Positions 43,739 to 52,181 of a DNA stretch of 63,441 nt are shown one piece after another. The DNA comes from Pseudorhodobacter antarcticus (lineage in GTDB: Bacteria; Pseudomonadota; Alphaproteobacteria; Rhodobacterales; Rhodobacteraceae): assembly GCF_900110135.1 (NCBI RefSeq), contig NZ_FOCO01000019.1:1-63441 (forward strand), given 5' to 3'. The notes beneath the pieces were generated by a model that saw only the letters and a list, made by a program, of their open reading frames with translations, was not told where the DNA came from and searched no databases. Both the position numbers and the translations under genes were made by a program. Position 1 is the stretch's first letter. Each line of letters begins with the position of its first letter.

Positions 43739-44562
43739 GCTGCCTTCAGACCATCGCCGATTACGGCCTGCGGTCGATGGGCGTGGGCGAGCGTTTGTTG
43801 CCGCGCGGCGATTTCACGCTGTGCCAGCAATTCACCCTGATCGGGTCGGGGATGCTGTGGAATATCTATTTTGGCGTGCTGGCCTTGGCGTTTGGTTTTT
43901 TCTTTGCGAATGCGCTGGCGTTGGCCAAAGCATCGCGCCAGCCTGCGTTTCGCAAACCCGCTGAATGGTTCATTTTCATCTTTCGTGGATCGCCTTTGTT
44001 CATCCAGTTTTTTCTGGCGTACGAGGCGCTGGTGCTGCTGCCCCGCGGTGGGATTGAGATTTTCGGGATGACCGCCGAGGTCAGCTGGCTGTCGCGGGCC
44101 TGGGCGGGGGCGTTGATTGTGCTGTTTTTGAACACCGCCGCCTATTCTGCCGAGATTTTCTATGGCGCGCTGCGGTCCATCCCCAAGGGCGATCTGGAGG
44201 CGGCGGATGCGTATGGCATGACCGGCTGGGCGCGGTTTGCGCGCGTGCAATGGCCGACCATGCTGCGGCTGGCGTGGCCCGCCTATACCAATGAGGCAAT
44301 ATTTTTGTTTCATGCGACCACGCTGGTGTTTTTCTCGGGCTTTCCGGCCTTCGCGCAGAAAGGTGACGCGCTGTATTATGCCAGCTATTTTGTCGACAAA
44401 ACGTTCAACCCCTTCATTCCTTACCCCATTGTCGCGTTTTACTTCATCGTTTTGACGATGGGGTTGATTGGGTTGTTTGGGCTTATCAATCGGCGGCTGA
44501 ACAGGCATTTGCCGTCCAACGAGCGGTCGCGCGTGAAATTGCGCCCCCAAATCATCAGGTGA
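43735..44562 (+). CDS. Amino-acid-type ABC transporter permease 2
   Basis: 275 residues; the ATG at 43735 overlaps the stop of permease 1 (ATGA). The HisM-like features are EWFIFIFRGSPLFIQFFLAYEALVL, AAYSAEIFYGALRSIPKGDLEAADAYGMTGWARFARVQWPTMLRLAWPAYTNE (the EAA loop) and a last helix near residue 235. With permease 1 it forms the heterodimeric membrane pore. It lies three bases before the ligase gene. Confidence 0.9.
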   Translation: MSCLQTIADYGLRSMGVGERLLPRGDFTLCQQFTLIGSGMLWNIYFGVLALAFGFFFANALALAKASRQPAFRKPAEWFIFIFRGSPLFIQFFLAYEALVLLPRGGIEIFGMTAEVSWLSRAWAGALIVLFLNTAAYSAEIFYGALRSIPKGDLEAADAYGMTGWARFARVQWPTMLRLAWPAYTNEAIFLFHATTLVFFSGFPAFAQKGDALYYASYFVDKTFNPFIPYPIVAFYFIVLTMGLIGLFGLINRRLNRHLPSNERSRVKLRPQIIR

Positions 44563-44565
44563 GAT

Positions 44566-45903
44566 ATGAAAGACTGGCTGCGCAAACATCCTGAGGTGCG
44601 CACGATCCGTGTGGCCGCGGCTGATTTGAATGGGCAAGCGCGGGGCAAGCGGATTCCGGCGCGGTTTGCGGATAAAGCGGTGTCGGATGGCACGCGGTTT
44701 CCGTTTTCGGTGCTGAATTTGGACATCTGGGGCGAGGATATTGACGACAGCCCGTTGGTGTTTGAACAAGGCGACCAAGACGGGGTTTTGCGCCCCACTG
44801 AACGCGGTTTTATGCCGATGCCGTGGCTGGAGGCGCCGACAGCCTTGCTGCCGATTTGGATGTTCCATGAAAACGGCCAGCCGTATGAGGGCGACCCAAG
44901 GCAGGCCTTGGCGGCCGTGGTCGCGCGGTACAAGGCGCGGGGGTTGACGCCTGTTTGCGCGATGGAGCTGGAATTTTTCTTGATTGATGACAGCGGGAAA
45001 AAGATGCAAGTGCCCGCCTCGCCCCGGTCGGGCAAGCGCAGGAAAGCGGCGGAGACGTTGTCGATCCGGGCGTTGGATGCGTTTGATAGCTTTTTTACCG
45101 ATCTTTATGATGCGTGTGAGGCGATGGATATTCCAGCGGACACGTCGACTTCAGAAACCGGGTTGGGGCAGTTTGAGGTCAATCTGATGCATTGTGATGA
45201 TGCGTTGCGGGCGGCGGATGATGCGTGGCTGTTCAAAATGCTGGTCAAGGGGCTGGCGCGCCGGCACGGGTTTGCCGCGTCGTTTATGGCCAAGCCTTAT
45301 CCGGAATATTCGGGGTCTGGGCTGCACACGCATTTTTCAATCCTCGACAAAAACGGGGCCAATATATTCGACTGTGGTGGGCCGAAAGGCACCGCCTTGA
45401 TGCGGCATGCGGTGGCGGGGTGTTTGGCTGCGATGGCGGATTCGACGTTGCTGTTTGCCCCGCATGGCAACAGTTATGCGCGGTTGGTGCCCGATGCCCA
45501 CGCCCCCGTTGCGATTTGTTGGGGCTATGAAAACCGGACGGCGGCGGTGCGGATTCCGTCAGGCTCCACCTCGGCGCGGCGGATTGAACATCGGGTCGCG
45601 GGGGGGGATGTGAACCCCTATTTGATGCTGGCGGTGATTTTGGGCGCGGCCCTGAACGGGATTGAGGATGGGGTGGAGCCGCCGGACCCGATTTCGGGCA
45701 ATGCCTATGCCCAGCCGGGGTTGGCGCAGATTCCGACCGAATGGGGGGCGGCGATTGCGGCCTTTGAAAATTCCACCATCATGCCCCGCATTTTCAGCCG
45801 CGATTTGATTAGGAATTATGCCCTGACCAAGCGGCAGGAAATGCATTATTTGGCGGAGTTGAACCCCGAGGAACAGCTGGAATTGTATCTGGATACAGTG
45901 TGA
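44566..45903 (+). CDS. Glutamine-synthetase-like ligase (gamma-glutamylamine synthetase type), copy 1
   Basis: A 445-residue GS-fold protein of the PuuA/GlnA3-like branch. It has the short beta-grasp N-domain (HPEVRTIRVAAADLNGQARGKRI), CAMELEFFLIDDSGK (metal-binding Glu), GSGLHTHFSI, LMRHAVAGCLAAMADSTLLFAPHGNSYARLVP and ENRTAAVRIPSG (ATP/glutamate-site Arg). True GlnA has an adenylylation-site loop and more catalytic residues; this group instead joins glutamate to amines such as putrescine or ethanolamine. Being the last gene of an ABC transporter operon, it probably glutamylates the imported substrate. A second such ligase is at 49552. Confidence 0.85.
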   Translation: MKDWLRKHPEVRTIRVAAADLNGQARGKRIPARFADKAVSDGTRFPFSVLNLDIWGEDIDDSPLVFEQGDQDGVLRPTERGFMPMPWLEAPTALLPIWMFHENGQPYEGDPRQALAAVVARYKARGLTPVCAMELEFFLIDDSGKKMQVPASPRSGKRRKAAETLSIRALDAFDSFFTDLYDACEAMDIPADTSTSETGLGQFEVNLMHCDDALRAADDAWLFKMLVKGLARRHGFAASFMAKPYPEYSGSGLHTHFSILDKNGANIFDCGGPKGTALMRHAVAGCLAAMADSTLLFAPHGNSYARLVPDAHAPVAICWGYENRTAAVRIPSGSTSARRIEHRVAGGDVNPYLMLAVILGAALNGIEDGVEPPDPISGNAYAQPGLAQIPTEWGAAIAAFENSTIMPRIFSRDLIRNYALTKRQEMHYLAELNPEEQLELYLDTV

Positions 45904-45920
45904 ATTGCGCGCGATTTGGG

Positions 45921-45944
45921 CTGCGCATCGCGCGCGATGCGCAG
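45921..45944. repeat. Perfect 24-bp palindrome at a convergent junction (copy 2)
   Basis: Fully self-complementary, sharing the 16-base core GCATCGCGCGCGATGC with copy 1 at 35657-35676. It lies in the 89-base gap between the converging ligase and MFS genes. A TTTTTTCG run follows at about 45973. Confidence 0.85.
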
Positions 45945-45992
45945 ATTAAGCCATTGAAAAACATAGGTTTCGTTTTTTTCGTTTAGACAAAA

Positions 45993-47240
45993 TTAATCTT
46001 TGCGGCGCGCCCAGAGCATGAGGGTGAGCGACACCACCGCGCAGACCGTATAGCCGATTGCGATGGGATAGGCGGTCATGTTGAAAGAAAGCCCGATCAC
46101 CGCCGCGATCATCAAATTCAGCGCGGTGGTGAGCGAGGCCAGAATGGCAGAGGCAAGGCCCGCGATATGGCCCAGATTGGCAAGCGCGATTGCGTTGAAA
46201 TTGCCAAAGGTCAGGCCCATGAGAAACAGGGTCACGCAGTTAAACAGCATGAAGCCCCACAGCGGCACGGCGGCCCCGGTGATGGCTGCGAGCGCCCAAA
46301 AGCCTGCGCACCAAAGAAGAAGGGCGGTCATGGCTGCGATACAAATCCCCTCCATCCCGAAGCGCAGCACGAGGCGGGCGTTGATCAGGGTGGCAGCCGC
46401 GATGAAAGCCGCGCACAGGCCAAAAAGGGCGGCAAAAAGGTGGCCCGCGCCATACAAATCTTGGAACAATTGCTGGCTGGAATTCACATAGCCCATCATC
46501 GACCCGTAACAGCCCGCCCCCGCAAGGGTGTAGGCCATGGGTTTGGGGCTGGTCAGCACCTCACGCGCCGCCGTGATAAGGGCGCGCGCCGAGAAGGGGC
46601 GCGGGGCGGCGAGGGTTTCGGGTTGGCGCAAAAACAGCCAAACGCCGCCCGCGATGCACAAGGCAGGGAGCAGCGCAAACAGGGCGCGCCATGAGATGAC
46701 CACCAGCAACCCTTGGCCCAAAGCAGGCGCGAGCATGGGGACAAGGATGAAAATGCCCATGATGATCGACATAACTTGGGCCATTGCCGGGCCTGCGAAG
46801 CGGTCGCGGATGATGGCCACGGTGACGATGCGCGGGCCAGCCGCCCCGATGCCTTGCAAAATACGGCCCGCGATGAGGCCCGAAAAGCTGGTGGCCGTGG
46901 CGCACAGCACGCTGCCAAGGGTGAACAGCGCGATGCCCACGAATATGGCGGGGCGGCGGCCTGTGGAATCGGACAAGGGCCCAAAGATGAGTTGGCCGAT
47001 GGTGAGGCCGATGAATAAGGCGGTGACGACCCATTGGCGCTGGTTGTCGACCGCGCCCAGATCGGCCGCGATGGTGGCGAGGGCGGGCAGCATGATGTCG
47101 ACCGACAGCGAGATGGTGGCCATGAGGATGGCGGCGATGCCGATGAGTTCGGCGCGGCGCGGCATGGGCTTTGTGGGTTGGGGCCTTGCAGCTTGGGGCC
47201 TGATGATTTGGGGTTTTGTGATGGGCGGGGTTTGGGGCAT
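45993..47240 (-). CDS. Multidrug effflux MFS transporter, Bcr/CflA type (copy 2)
   Basis: 415 residues with twelve predicted helices. The core begins near RRAELIGIAAILMATISLSVDIMLPAL; motif A is GPLSDSTGRRPAIF and the antiporter region PMLAPALGQGLLVVISWRALF. The first about 26 residues form an unusual Pro/Lys/Gln-rich tail encoded by imperfect GGTTTGGGG-type repeats. A start at 47165 would remove it, but AAAAGG lies at good spacing before the ATG at 47240, so the longer form is kept. It probably exports drugs. It lies within the amine-utilisation stretch. Confidence 0.83.
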   Translation of the reverse strand: MPQTPPITKPQIIRPQAARPQPTKPMPRRAELIGIAAILMATISLSVDIMLPALATIAADLGAVDNQRQWVVTALFIGLTIGQLIFGPLSDSTGRRPAIFVGIALFTLGSVLCATATSFSGLIAGRILQGIGAAGPRIVTVAIIRDRFAGPAMAQVMSIIMGIFILVPMLAPALGQGLLVVISWRALFALLPALCIAGGVWLFLRQPETLAAPRPFSARALITAAREVLTSPKPMAYTLAGAGCYGSMMGYVNSSQQLFQDLYGAGHLFAALFGLCAAFIAAATLINARLVLRFGMEGICIAAMTALLLWCAGFWALAAITGAAVPLWGFMLFNCVTLFLMGLTFGNFNAIALANLGHIAGLASAILASLTTALNLMIAAVIGLSFNMTAYPIAIGYTVCAVVSLTLMLWARRKD

Positions 47241-47309
47241 ATGCGGCCTTTTGGTGCGTAGCTGTGGTGTGGCATAGTGTTTGCGCGCGCGCTAGGCCGG
47301 GTGTGGTTT

Positions 47310-47357
47310 GGCGGGCGTTTGGCGGGGCTTAGTTTGACGGGGCTTAGTTTGGCGGTC
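47310..47357. repeat. Short GC-rich tandem repeat
   Basis: GGGGCTTAGTTTG recurs with slight change two to three times between the MFS and GST genes, flanked by TTTGGCGG units. No gene is here; it probably arose by slippage. Confidence 0.5.
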
Positions 47358-47388
47358 TGATGCTGTGGTTGGGCGAGAGGTGTGGTTG

Positions 47389-47982
47389 ATGACCCCGGTT
47401 TTATATTCGTTTCGCCGCTGCCCTTATGCGATACGCGCAAGGCTGGCGATTGATGTGGCGGGCGTGGTGGTGGAGACGCGCGAGATTTTGCTGCGCGACA
47501 AGCCGACGGCGTTTTTGGCGGCGTCGCCCAGAGGGACGGTGCCCTGTTTGGTGACAGATGCGGGCGTGGTGGATGAAAGCCTGGAGGTGATGATCTGGGC
47601 GCTGCGCCAGCATGACCCCGAGGGGTGGCTGGAGATGCCCGATGCAGGCTGGGATTGGATTGCGCGCTGTGATGGGCCGTTTAAGGCAGCACTGGACCGA
47701 GTGAAATATGCCAGCCGCCATGCGCCCGGCGATGTGGCGGCAGCACGGGGCGTGGCGGTTGCGTTTTTGCAAGATTTGGAGGCGGCGCTGGGGGATTGGG
47801 TGTTTGCGCGGGCCAGCATTGCAGATTGCGCCCTGCTGCCCTTTGTGCGGCAATTTGCGATGATTGATGCGGCGTGGTTTGCGGCCCTGCCCCTGCCCCG
47901 CGTGCAGGCGTGGTTGGCGCAAGGGGTGGCGTCTGTGCGGTTTGTGCGGGTGATGGAAAAGCGCGCGGTTTGGCAAGGGTGA
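47389..47982 (+). CDS. Glutathione S-transferase-like protein
   Basis: 197 residues from the ATG at 47389 (MTPVLYSFRRCPYAIRARLA); eight further upstream codons are possible. The thioredoxin-fold N-domain contains the RCPYAIRARLAI active-site region with Cys, followed by LLRDKPTAFLAASPRGTVPCLV (cis-Pro) and VDESLEVMIWAL. The C-domain is helical and ends RFVRVMEKRAVW. It fits the GST/glutaredoxin-2-like families with a catalytic Cys rather than Ser/Tyr. Substrate unknown. Confidence 0.83.
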   Translation: MTPVLYSFRRCPYAIRARLAIDVAGVVVETREILLRDKPTAFLAASPRGTVPCLVTDAGVVDESLEVMIWALRQHDPEGWLEMPDAGWDWIARCDGPFKAALDRVKYASRHAPGDVAAARGVAVAFLQDLEAALGDWVFARASIADCALLPFVRQFAMIDAAWFAALPLPRVQAWLAQGVASVRFVRVMEKRAVWQG

Positions 47983-47989
47983 GGCGGGC

Positions 47990-48093
47990 GGTGGGTTGCA
48001 CCCACCCTACGCCACGCGAACCGGGCCGTATAAAACGAAAGGTGGGGGCAAAACGTAGGGTGGGTGCAAAACGTAGGGTGGGTGCAACCCACC
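47990..48093. repeat. Inverted and tandem GTAGGGTGGGT repeat element
   Basis: A 22-base sequence at 47990-48011 is exactly inverted at 48072-48093. Each arm contains its own GGTGGGT/ACCCACC hairpin. An 18-base unit (GCAAAACGTAGGGTGGGT) is directly repeated at 48048-48065 and 48066-48083. Fourteen bases recur at 913-926. The element resembles dispersed intergenic repeats (REP/MITE-like). Confidence 0.7.
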
Positions 48094-48094
48094 G

Positions 48095-48129
48095 CCCCTT
48101 TTTAGGTATTTAAGCCAAGCCGAAAGGGG
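48095..48129. terminator. Hairpin with AGGTATTTAAGCCAAG loop (second copy)
   Basis: CCCCTTT (48095-48101) pairs with AAAGGGG (48123-48129). The loop holds AGGTATTTAAGCCAAG, 15 of 16 bases identical to the loop at 16193-16208. It overlaps the last codons of the gene ending at 48102. Confidence 0.5.
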
Positions 48130-48383
48130 TCACTGCTTTTTTGCAAATTGAAGACTTTGGTTTTGGAGCCGTCTTTGTTTTTGCGCCACTTGCAGCCGGG
48201 GTTTTTCGGCGCTGTGGTGGTGATGTTATATTCGCCGCGTTTGGTTTTGGTGAAGGTTTGATTGGAGGCGTCATGCCCGCCGATGCGGACGTTTTTGCCC
48301 AAGCGCACTTCGGCCATGGCGGGCGGGGCCAATGCCGGGGCCGCGAGGGTTAGGATGAGGGTGATGAGCGTGGCGCGGATCAC
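48102..48383 (-). CDS. Small secreted basic hypothetical protein
   Basis: 93 residues with a signal peptide (MIRATLITLILTLAAPALAP, then PAMAE). The mature part is basic: VRLGKNVRIGGHDASNQTFTKTKRGEYNITTTAPKNPGCKWRKNKDGSKTKVFNLQK, with a single Cys. I know comparable short Rhodobacterales periplasmic proteins but no function. Its start overlaps the stop of the upstream DUF3775 gene, so the two are coupled. The stop codon lies within the hairpin at 48095-48129. Confidence 0.7.
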   Translation of the reverse strand: MIRATLITLILTLAAPALAPPAMAEVRLGKNVRIGGHDASNQTFTKTKRGEYNITTTAPKNPGCKWRKNKDGSKTKVFNLQKSSDPFRLGLNT

Positions 48384-48697
48384 AAGAGATCCTCCTCTTC
48401 GCCGTCCACGTCGACGCCCATGGCGTCGAGGCCCGCCTCTAGGTTTTCGGCAAGATGGGGCATGCCCATGAGGTAATCGGCGGTGGGGGTGGTTTTTTCT
48501 GTGCGCGCGGTGTGCAGCGCCTCGGCGTATTCCTCCACCTCAAAGCTGCCGCGGCCGATCCAGGCGATGGCGGTGAGGTGGGCCTGTTCATCGACGTTGA
48601 GGTTTTCGATGAAGGCAGAAAGCTCTCGGGCGGCCACATGGCCTTCGCGGGCTTGGAAGATGATTTGCACGACTTTGCTGGGGCTAATTTCGATCAT
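48380..48697 (-). CDS. DUF3775 protein
   Basis: 105 residues from the ATG at 48697, preceded by AGGAGG. The frame upstream to 48820 is rejected. It shows MIEISPSKVVQIIFQAREGH, ELSAFIENLNVDEQAHLTAIAWIGRGSFEVEEYAEALHTA and ADYLMGMPHLAENLEAGLDAMG, the complete signature of DUF3775. The acidic tail (VDVDGEEEDLL) follows. Family function unknown; a cytosolic helical protein. Confidence 0.85.
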   Translation of the reverse strand: MIEISPSKVVQIIFQAREGHVAARELSAFIENLNVDEQAHLTAIAWIGRGSFEVEEYAEALHTARTEKTTPTADYLMGMPHLAENLEAGLDAMGVDVDGEEEDLL

Positions 48698-48831
48698 GGC
48701 GGCCTCCTGTTTCGGTTGTCCTATGCTGCGCTTTGAAGGGCGTAAGGGCAAGGGGGCGTGGGCCGTTTCCCCCCTTGCCGCGCGGGGGGGGGAGCGCGTA
48801 GGATTGGGGCCAAGCAACACATAGGATATTT

Positions 48832-49527
48832 ATGCGGATCGGCATTTTGCAGACAGGCGCGGCCCCGGACCAGCTGTTGGGGGAATTGGGGGATTATCCC
48901 GATTTGTTTGTGCGGATGCTGGGCGGGCATGGGTTTACGTTTCAGACGTGGCGGGTGTTGGATGGGGTGTTTCCGGACGATGTGACGGAATGTGAGGGGT
49001 GGTTGATCACCGGGTCCAAGCACGGCGTCTATGAGGACCATGCGTGGATCCCGCCGTTGGAGGCGTTTATTCGGGCGGCCTATGGCGCGCATGTGCCCAT
49101 GGTGGGGATTTGTTTTGGCCACCAGATCATTGCGCAAGCGATGGGGGGCCGGGTGGAGAAATATGCGGGCGGGTGGGCTGTGGGTGCTACGGAATATGAT
49201 TTTGAAGGGCGGCGCGTGGTGTTGAACGCGTGGCACCAAGACCAAGTGGTGGCGCGGCCTGCAGCTGCGACCGTGGTGGGGGGCAATGATTTTTGCGCCA
49301 ATGCCGCGTTGTTGTATGATGACCGCATGTTCACCGTGCAGGCGCACCCGGAGTTTCGGGCGGAGTTTGTCGATGGGTTGATGCGGGTGCGCGGCAAGGG
49401 GGTGGTGCCAGACCCGTTGCTGGCTGTGGCGCAAGAGCGACTGGGGATGCCGTTGGATGAAAGCGCCGTGGCTGGGCAGATTGCGGAATTTTTCAAGCGG
49501 CCGCGCGTGTCGTTGGAACGGGCCTGA
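48832..49527 (+). CDS. Class I glutamine amidotransferase domain protein
   Basis: A 231-residue GATase1 protein: MRIGILQTGAAPDQLLGELG, GWLITGSKHGVYEDHAWIPPLEAFIRAAY, VPMVGICFGHQIIAQAMGG with the nucleophilic Cys, and TVQAHPEFRAEFVDGL supplying the His-Pro-Glu. It resembles stand-alone GuaA-like GATases rather than PuuD (about 254 residues with a different N-terminus). Encoded 24 bases before ligase copy 2 and in the same operon, it probably hydrolyses gamma-glutamyl bonds of the pathway's intermediates or supplies ammonia. Which of these is not decidable from sequence. Confidence 0.83.
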   Translation: MRIGILQTGAAPDQLLGELGDYPDLFVRMLGGHGFTFQTWRVLDGVFPDDVTECEGWLITGSKHGVYEDHAWIPPLEAFIRAAYGAHVPMVGICFGHQIIAQAMGGRVEKYAGGWAVGATEYDFEGRRVVLNAWHQDQVVARPAAATVVGGNDFCANAALLYDDRMFTVQAHPEFRAEFVDGLMRVRGKGVVPDPLLAVAQERLGMPLDESAVAGQIAEFFKRPRVSLERA

Positions 49528-49551
49528 GATGTTGAGAACCGGAGAGTTACG

Positions 49552-50907
49552 ATGACCAATTGGACCGAACATTTGCCCGACGCGGCCACGACCTATATCG
49601 CGGGGCGGCGCTTGGATGAGGTGGAGTGTATCATCGCCGATATTGCGGGGGTTGCACGGGGCAAGGCGATGCCTGCGTCGAAATTCGCCACGCAGGCGAA
49701 TTATTACCTGCCAAATTCGATCTTTTTGCAAACGATCACCGGGGAATGGGCGGACAACCCCGGCGGGCAGTTCACCGAGCCGGATATGGTTTTGGTGCCG
49801 GATTATTCCACCACCACGGCCGCCCCTTGGACCGCGGATGTGACGGTGCAGGTGATCCATGATGCGCAAGACCAAGCGGGCAACCCCATTCCCATCGCGC
49901 CGCGCAATGTGTTGAAACGGGTTTTGGCGCTGTATGCGGCCAAAGGCTGGGCACCCGTGGTCGCACCGGAGATGGAGTTTTTCCTGACCGCGCGGAATTT
50001 GGACCCCAATATGCCCGTATTGCCCCCCATGGGGCGGTCGGGGCGCAGGGCGGCGGGCAAGCAGGCCTATTCCATGTCGGCGGTGGATGAATATGGCAAG
50101 GTGATCGACGATATCTATGACTTTGCCGAAGCGCAGGGGCTGGAGATTGACGGGATTTTGCAAGAAGGCGGCGCGGGGCAAGTGGAGATTAACTTGGCCC
50201 ACGGTGACCCGGTGCGGTTGGCGGATGAGATCTTTTTCTTTAAGCGGCTGATCCGTGAGGCGGCGCTGCGGCATGATTGTTTTGCCACCTTTATGGCCAA
50301 ACCGATTGAGGGCGAGCCGGGGTCGGCGATGCATATTCACCATTCGGTGGTGGATATTGCGACGGGCAAAAACATCTTTTCGGCACCCGATGGGTCCGAG
50401 ACAGAGGCGTTTATGCATTTCATCGCGGGGATGCAGAATCACCTGCCGGGTGCGGTGGCGCTGCTGGCCCCTTATGTGAACAGCTATCGCCGCTATGTGC
50501 CCGATTTTGCGGCACCGATTAACCTTGAATGGGGGCGCGACAACCGCACCACGGGGCTGCGCGTGCCTATTTCGGGGGCCGAAGGGCGGCGGGTGGAAAA
50601 CCGCTTGGCCGGGATGGATTGCAACCCCTATTTGGGCATCGCGGCCAGTTTGGCCTGCGGGTATTTGGGCCTGATTGAAGCGACCAAGCCGCGCGCGGAA
50701 TGTACCGGGGACGCATATAATATTGAAACCGACCTGCCCTATACGCTGAACGATGCGCTGGATTTGTTGGAGGAGGACCCTGCCTTGCAAGAGGTTTTGG
50801 GTGAGGAGTTCTGCAAGGTTTATGATTCCGTAAAGCGCAACGAATACAAGGAATTTCAACAGGTTATTAGCCCGTGGGAGCGGGAGCATTTGCTGTTGAA
50901 CGTATGA
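49552..50907 (+). CDS. Glutamine-synthetase-like ligase (gamma-glutamylamine synthetase type), copy 2
   Basis: A 451-residue GS-fold protein in the PuuA group, preceded by GGAGAG. Key parts are VECIIADIAGVARGKAMPASKF, VVAPEMEFFLTARNLDP (metal-binding Glu), AGQVEINLAHGD, GSAMHIHHSVVDIATGKNIF, LLAPYVNSYRRYVPDFAAPINLEWGRDNRTTGLRVP and GMDCNPYLGIAASLACGYLGL. It differs clearly from copy 1, so the two are probably paralogues of different substrate range. Between a GATase and a FAD amine oxidase gene, it fits a Puu-like gamma-glutamylation step. Its stop overlaps the next start. Confidence 0.87.
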   Translation: MTNWTEHLPDAATTYIAGRRLDEVECIIADIAGVARGKAMPASKFATQANYYLPNSIFLQTITGEWADNPGGQFTEPDMVLVPDYSTTTAAPWTADVTVQVIHDAQDQAGNPIPIAPRNVLKRVLALYAAKGWAPVVAPEMEFFLTARNLDPNMPVLPPMGRSGRRAAGKQAYSMSAVDEYGKVIDDIYDFAEAQGLEIDGILQEGGAGQVEINLAHGDPVRLADEIFFFKRLIREAALRHDCFATFMAKPIEGEPGSAMHIHHSVVDIATGKNIFSAPDGSETEAFMHFIAGMQNHLPGAVALLAPYVNSYRRYVPDFAAPINLEWGRDNRTTGLRVPISGAEGRRVENRLAGMDCNPYLGIAASLACGYLGLIEATKPRAECTGDAYNIETDLPYTLNDALDLLEEDPALQEVLGEEFCKVYDSVKRNEYKEFQQVISPWEREHLLLNV

Positions 50908-52181
50908 ACCTGCTGTATGCCAACGATAAACCGGGGGAATTCCCGCCGTCTTATTACGCGGCCACGGCCACGCCGTTGGACCGATTTGCGCCGTTAAAGG
51001 GGCAAACGGTGGCGGATGTGTGCATCGTGGGGGGCGGATATACCGGGCTGTCGGCGGCACTGCATTGTGTGCAAGCGGGGCTGTCTGTAGTGCTGTTAGA
51101 GGCGCACCGGGTCGGGTTTGGCGCGTCGGGGCGCAATGGCGGGCAAGTGGGGTCCGGGCAGCGGTTGGAGCAAGACGCGCTGGAAAAACTGGCGGGAATT
51201 GGACCTGCGCGCGCGCTGTGGGATATGGGCGAGGAGGCCAAAACGCTGGTGCGGGAATTGGCGGCCAGCATGGGTGTGCCGTTTCACGCGGGCGTGGCGC
51301 ATGCGTGCTATACCCAAGCGGAGGTGGACCACGGGCGCGGGATGGCCGAGAAATTAGCGCGCGATTATGGGTATTTGCAGGTGGAACCGTTACCCGAAGG
51401 GCTGATCGGGTCGCGGGCATTCAAAGGCGGCGATGTGGACCGGGGCGCGGGGCATTTGCACCCGCTGAATTTCGCTTTGGGCCTTGCGCGCATGGCCGTG
51501 GCGGCGGGGGCGCGGATATTTGAACGGTCGGAAGTTCATCAAATTGTACATGGATTGCATACGGTTGTGCAAACCGCGACCGGGCGGGTAAGCTGTAAGC
51601 ATGTGATTTTGGCGGGCAACGGGTATTTGGCGGGCTTGGACCAAAAGGTGGCAGCGCGGGTGATGCCGATAAACAATTTCATCGTGGCGACGGAGCCGTT
51701 GGGCGATTATGCTGCCGTTTTGGCGGAAAATATCGCGGTGGCCGATAGCAAATTCGTGGTGAGTTACTGGCGGCTGTCGGACGACAAACGGCTGCTGTTT
51801 GGCGGGGGCGAATCCTATGGCTATCGATTCCCTGATATTGTGAAAACTGTGCGCAAACCGATGCTGGCGATTTATCCACAGCTGCGCGACGCGCGGATTG
51901 ATTATGCCTGGGGCGGGACGTTGGCGATTACGATGAACCGGATGCCGTGTTTCATTCGGTCGCGCGACAATGTGGTGTCTGCGTCGGGGTATTCGGGGCA
52001 TGGGGTAGCGATGGCAACGCTGGCGGGCAAGCTGTTGGCGCAGACGGTGCGCGGACAAGCGGGCGGGTTTGATGTGATGGCCGCCCTGCCCCAGCCGCGA
52101 TTCCCCGGCGGGGCTGCGTTGCGCTGGCCGCTGTTGGCGGCAGCGATGACGTGGTACGGGCTGCGCGACCGATTTGGTTAA
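50904..52181 (+). CDS. FAD-dependent amine oxidoreductase (PuuB/OrdL-like)
   Basis: 425 residues from the ATG at 50904 that overlaps the ligase stop (ATGA). The N-terminus (YYAATATPLDRFAPLKGQTV) leads into the FAD Rossmann motif DVCIVGGGYTGLSAALHCVQAGLSVVLLEAHRVGFGASGRNGGQ, then VILAGNGYLAG and a C-terminal DAO motif with ASGYSGHGVAMATLAGKLLA. It belongs to the gamma-glutamylputrescine oxidase group and would deaminate the glutamylated amine. It is convergent with phaR, whose stop overlaps. Confidence 0.9.
   Translation: MNLLYANDKPGEFPPSYYAATATPLDRFAPLKGQTVADVCIVGGGYTGLSAALHCVQAGLSVVLLEAHRVGFGASGRNGGQVGSGQRLEQDALEKLAGIGPARALWDMGEEAKTLVRELAASMGVPFHAGVAHACYTQAEVDHGRGMAEKLARDYGYLQVEPLPEGLIGSRAFKGGDVDRGAGHLHPLNFALGLARMAVAAGARIFERSEVHQIVHGLHTVVQTATGRVSCKHVILAGNGYLAGLDQKVAARVMPINNFIVATEPLGDYAAVLAENIAVADSKFVVSYWRLSDDKRLLFGGGESYGYRFPDIVKTVRKPMLAIYPQLRDARIDYAWGGTLAITMNRMPCFIRSRDNVVSASGYSGHGVAMATLAGKLLAQTVRGQAGGFDVMAALPQPRFPGGAALRWPLLAAAMTWYGLRDRFG

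Noticed and set aside
48140-48147. TTTGCAAA box near the small secreted gene
   Set aside because: It lies inside the coding sequence of the gene ending at 48102, with no partner box.
48832-49527. PuuD annotation for the amidotransferase
   Set aside because: The N-terminus and length differ from PuuD. Only the general class I GATase motifs are supported.
48721-51420. A 899-codon open frame on the minus strand
   Set aside because: It is antisense to the amidotransferase, ligase and amine-oxidase genes. Its product is Pro/Arg/His-rich low-complexity sequence without any domain, the usual shadow in high-GC DNA.
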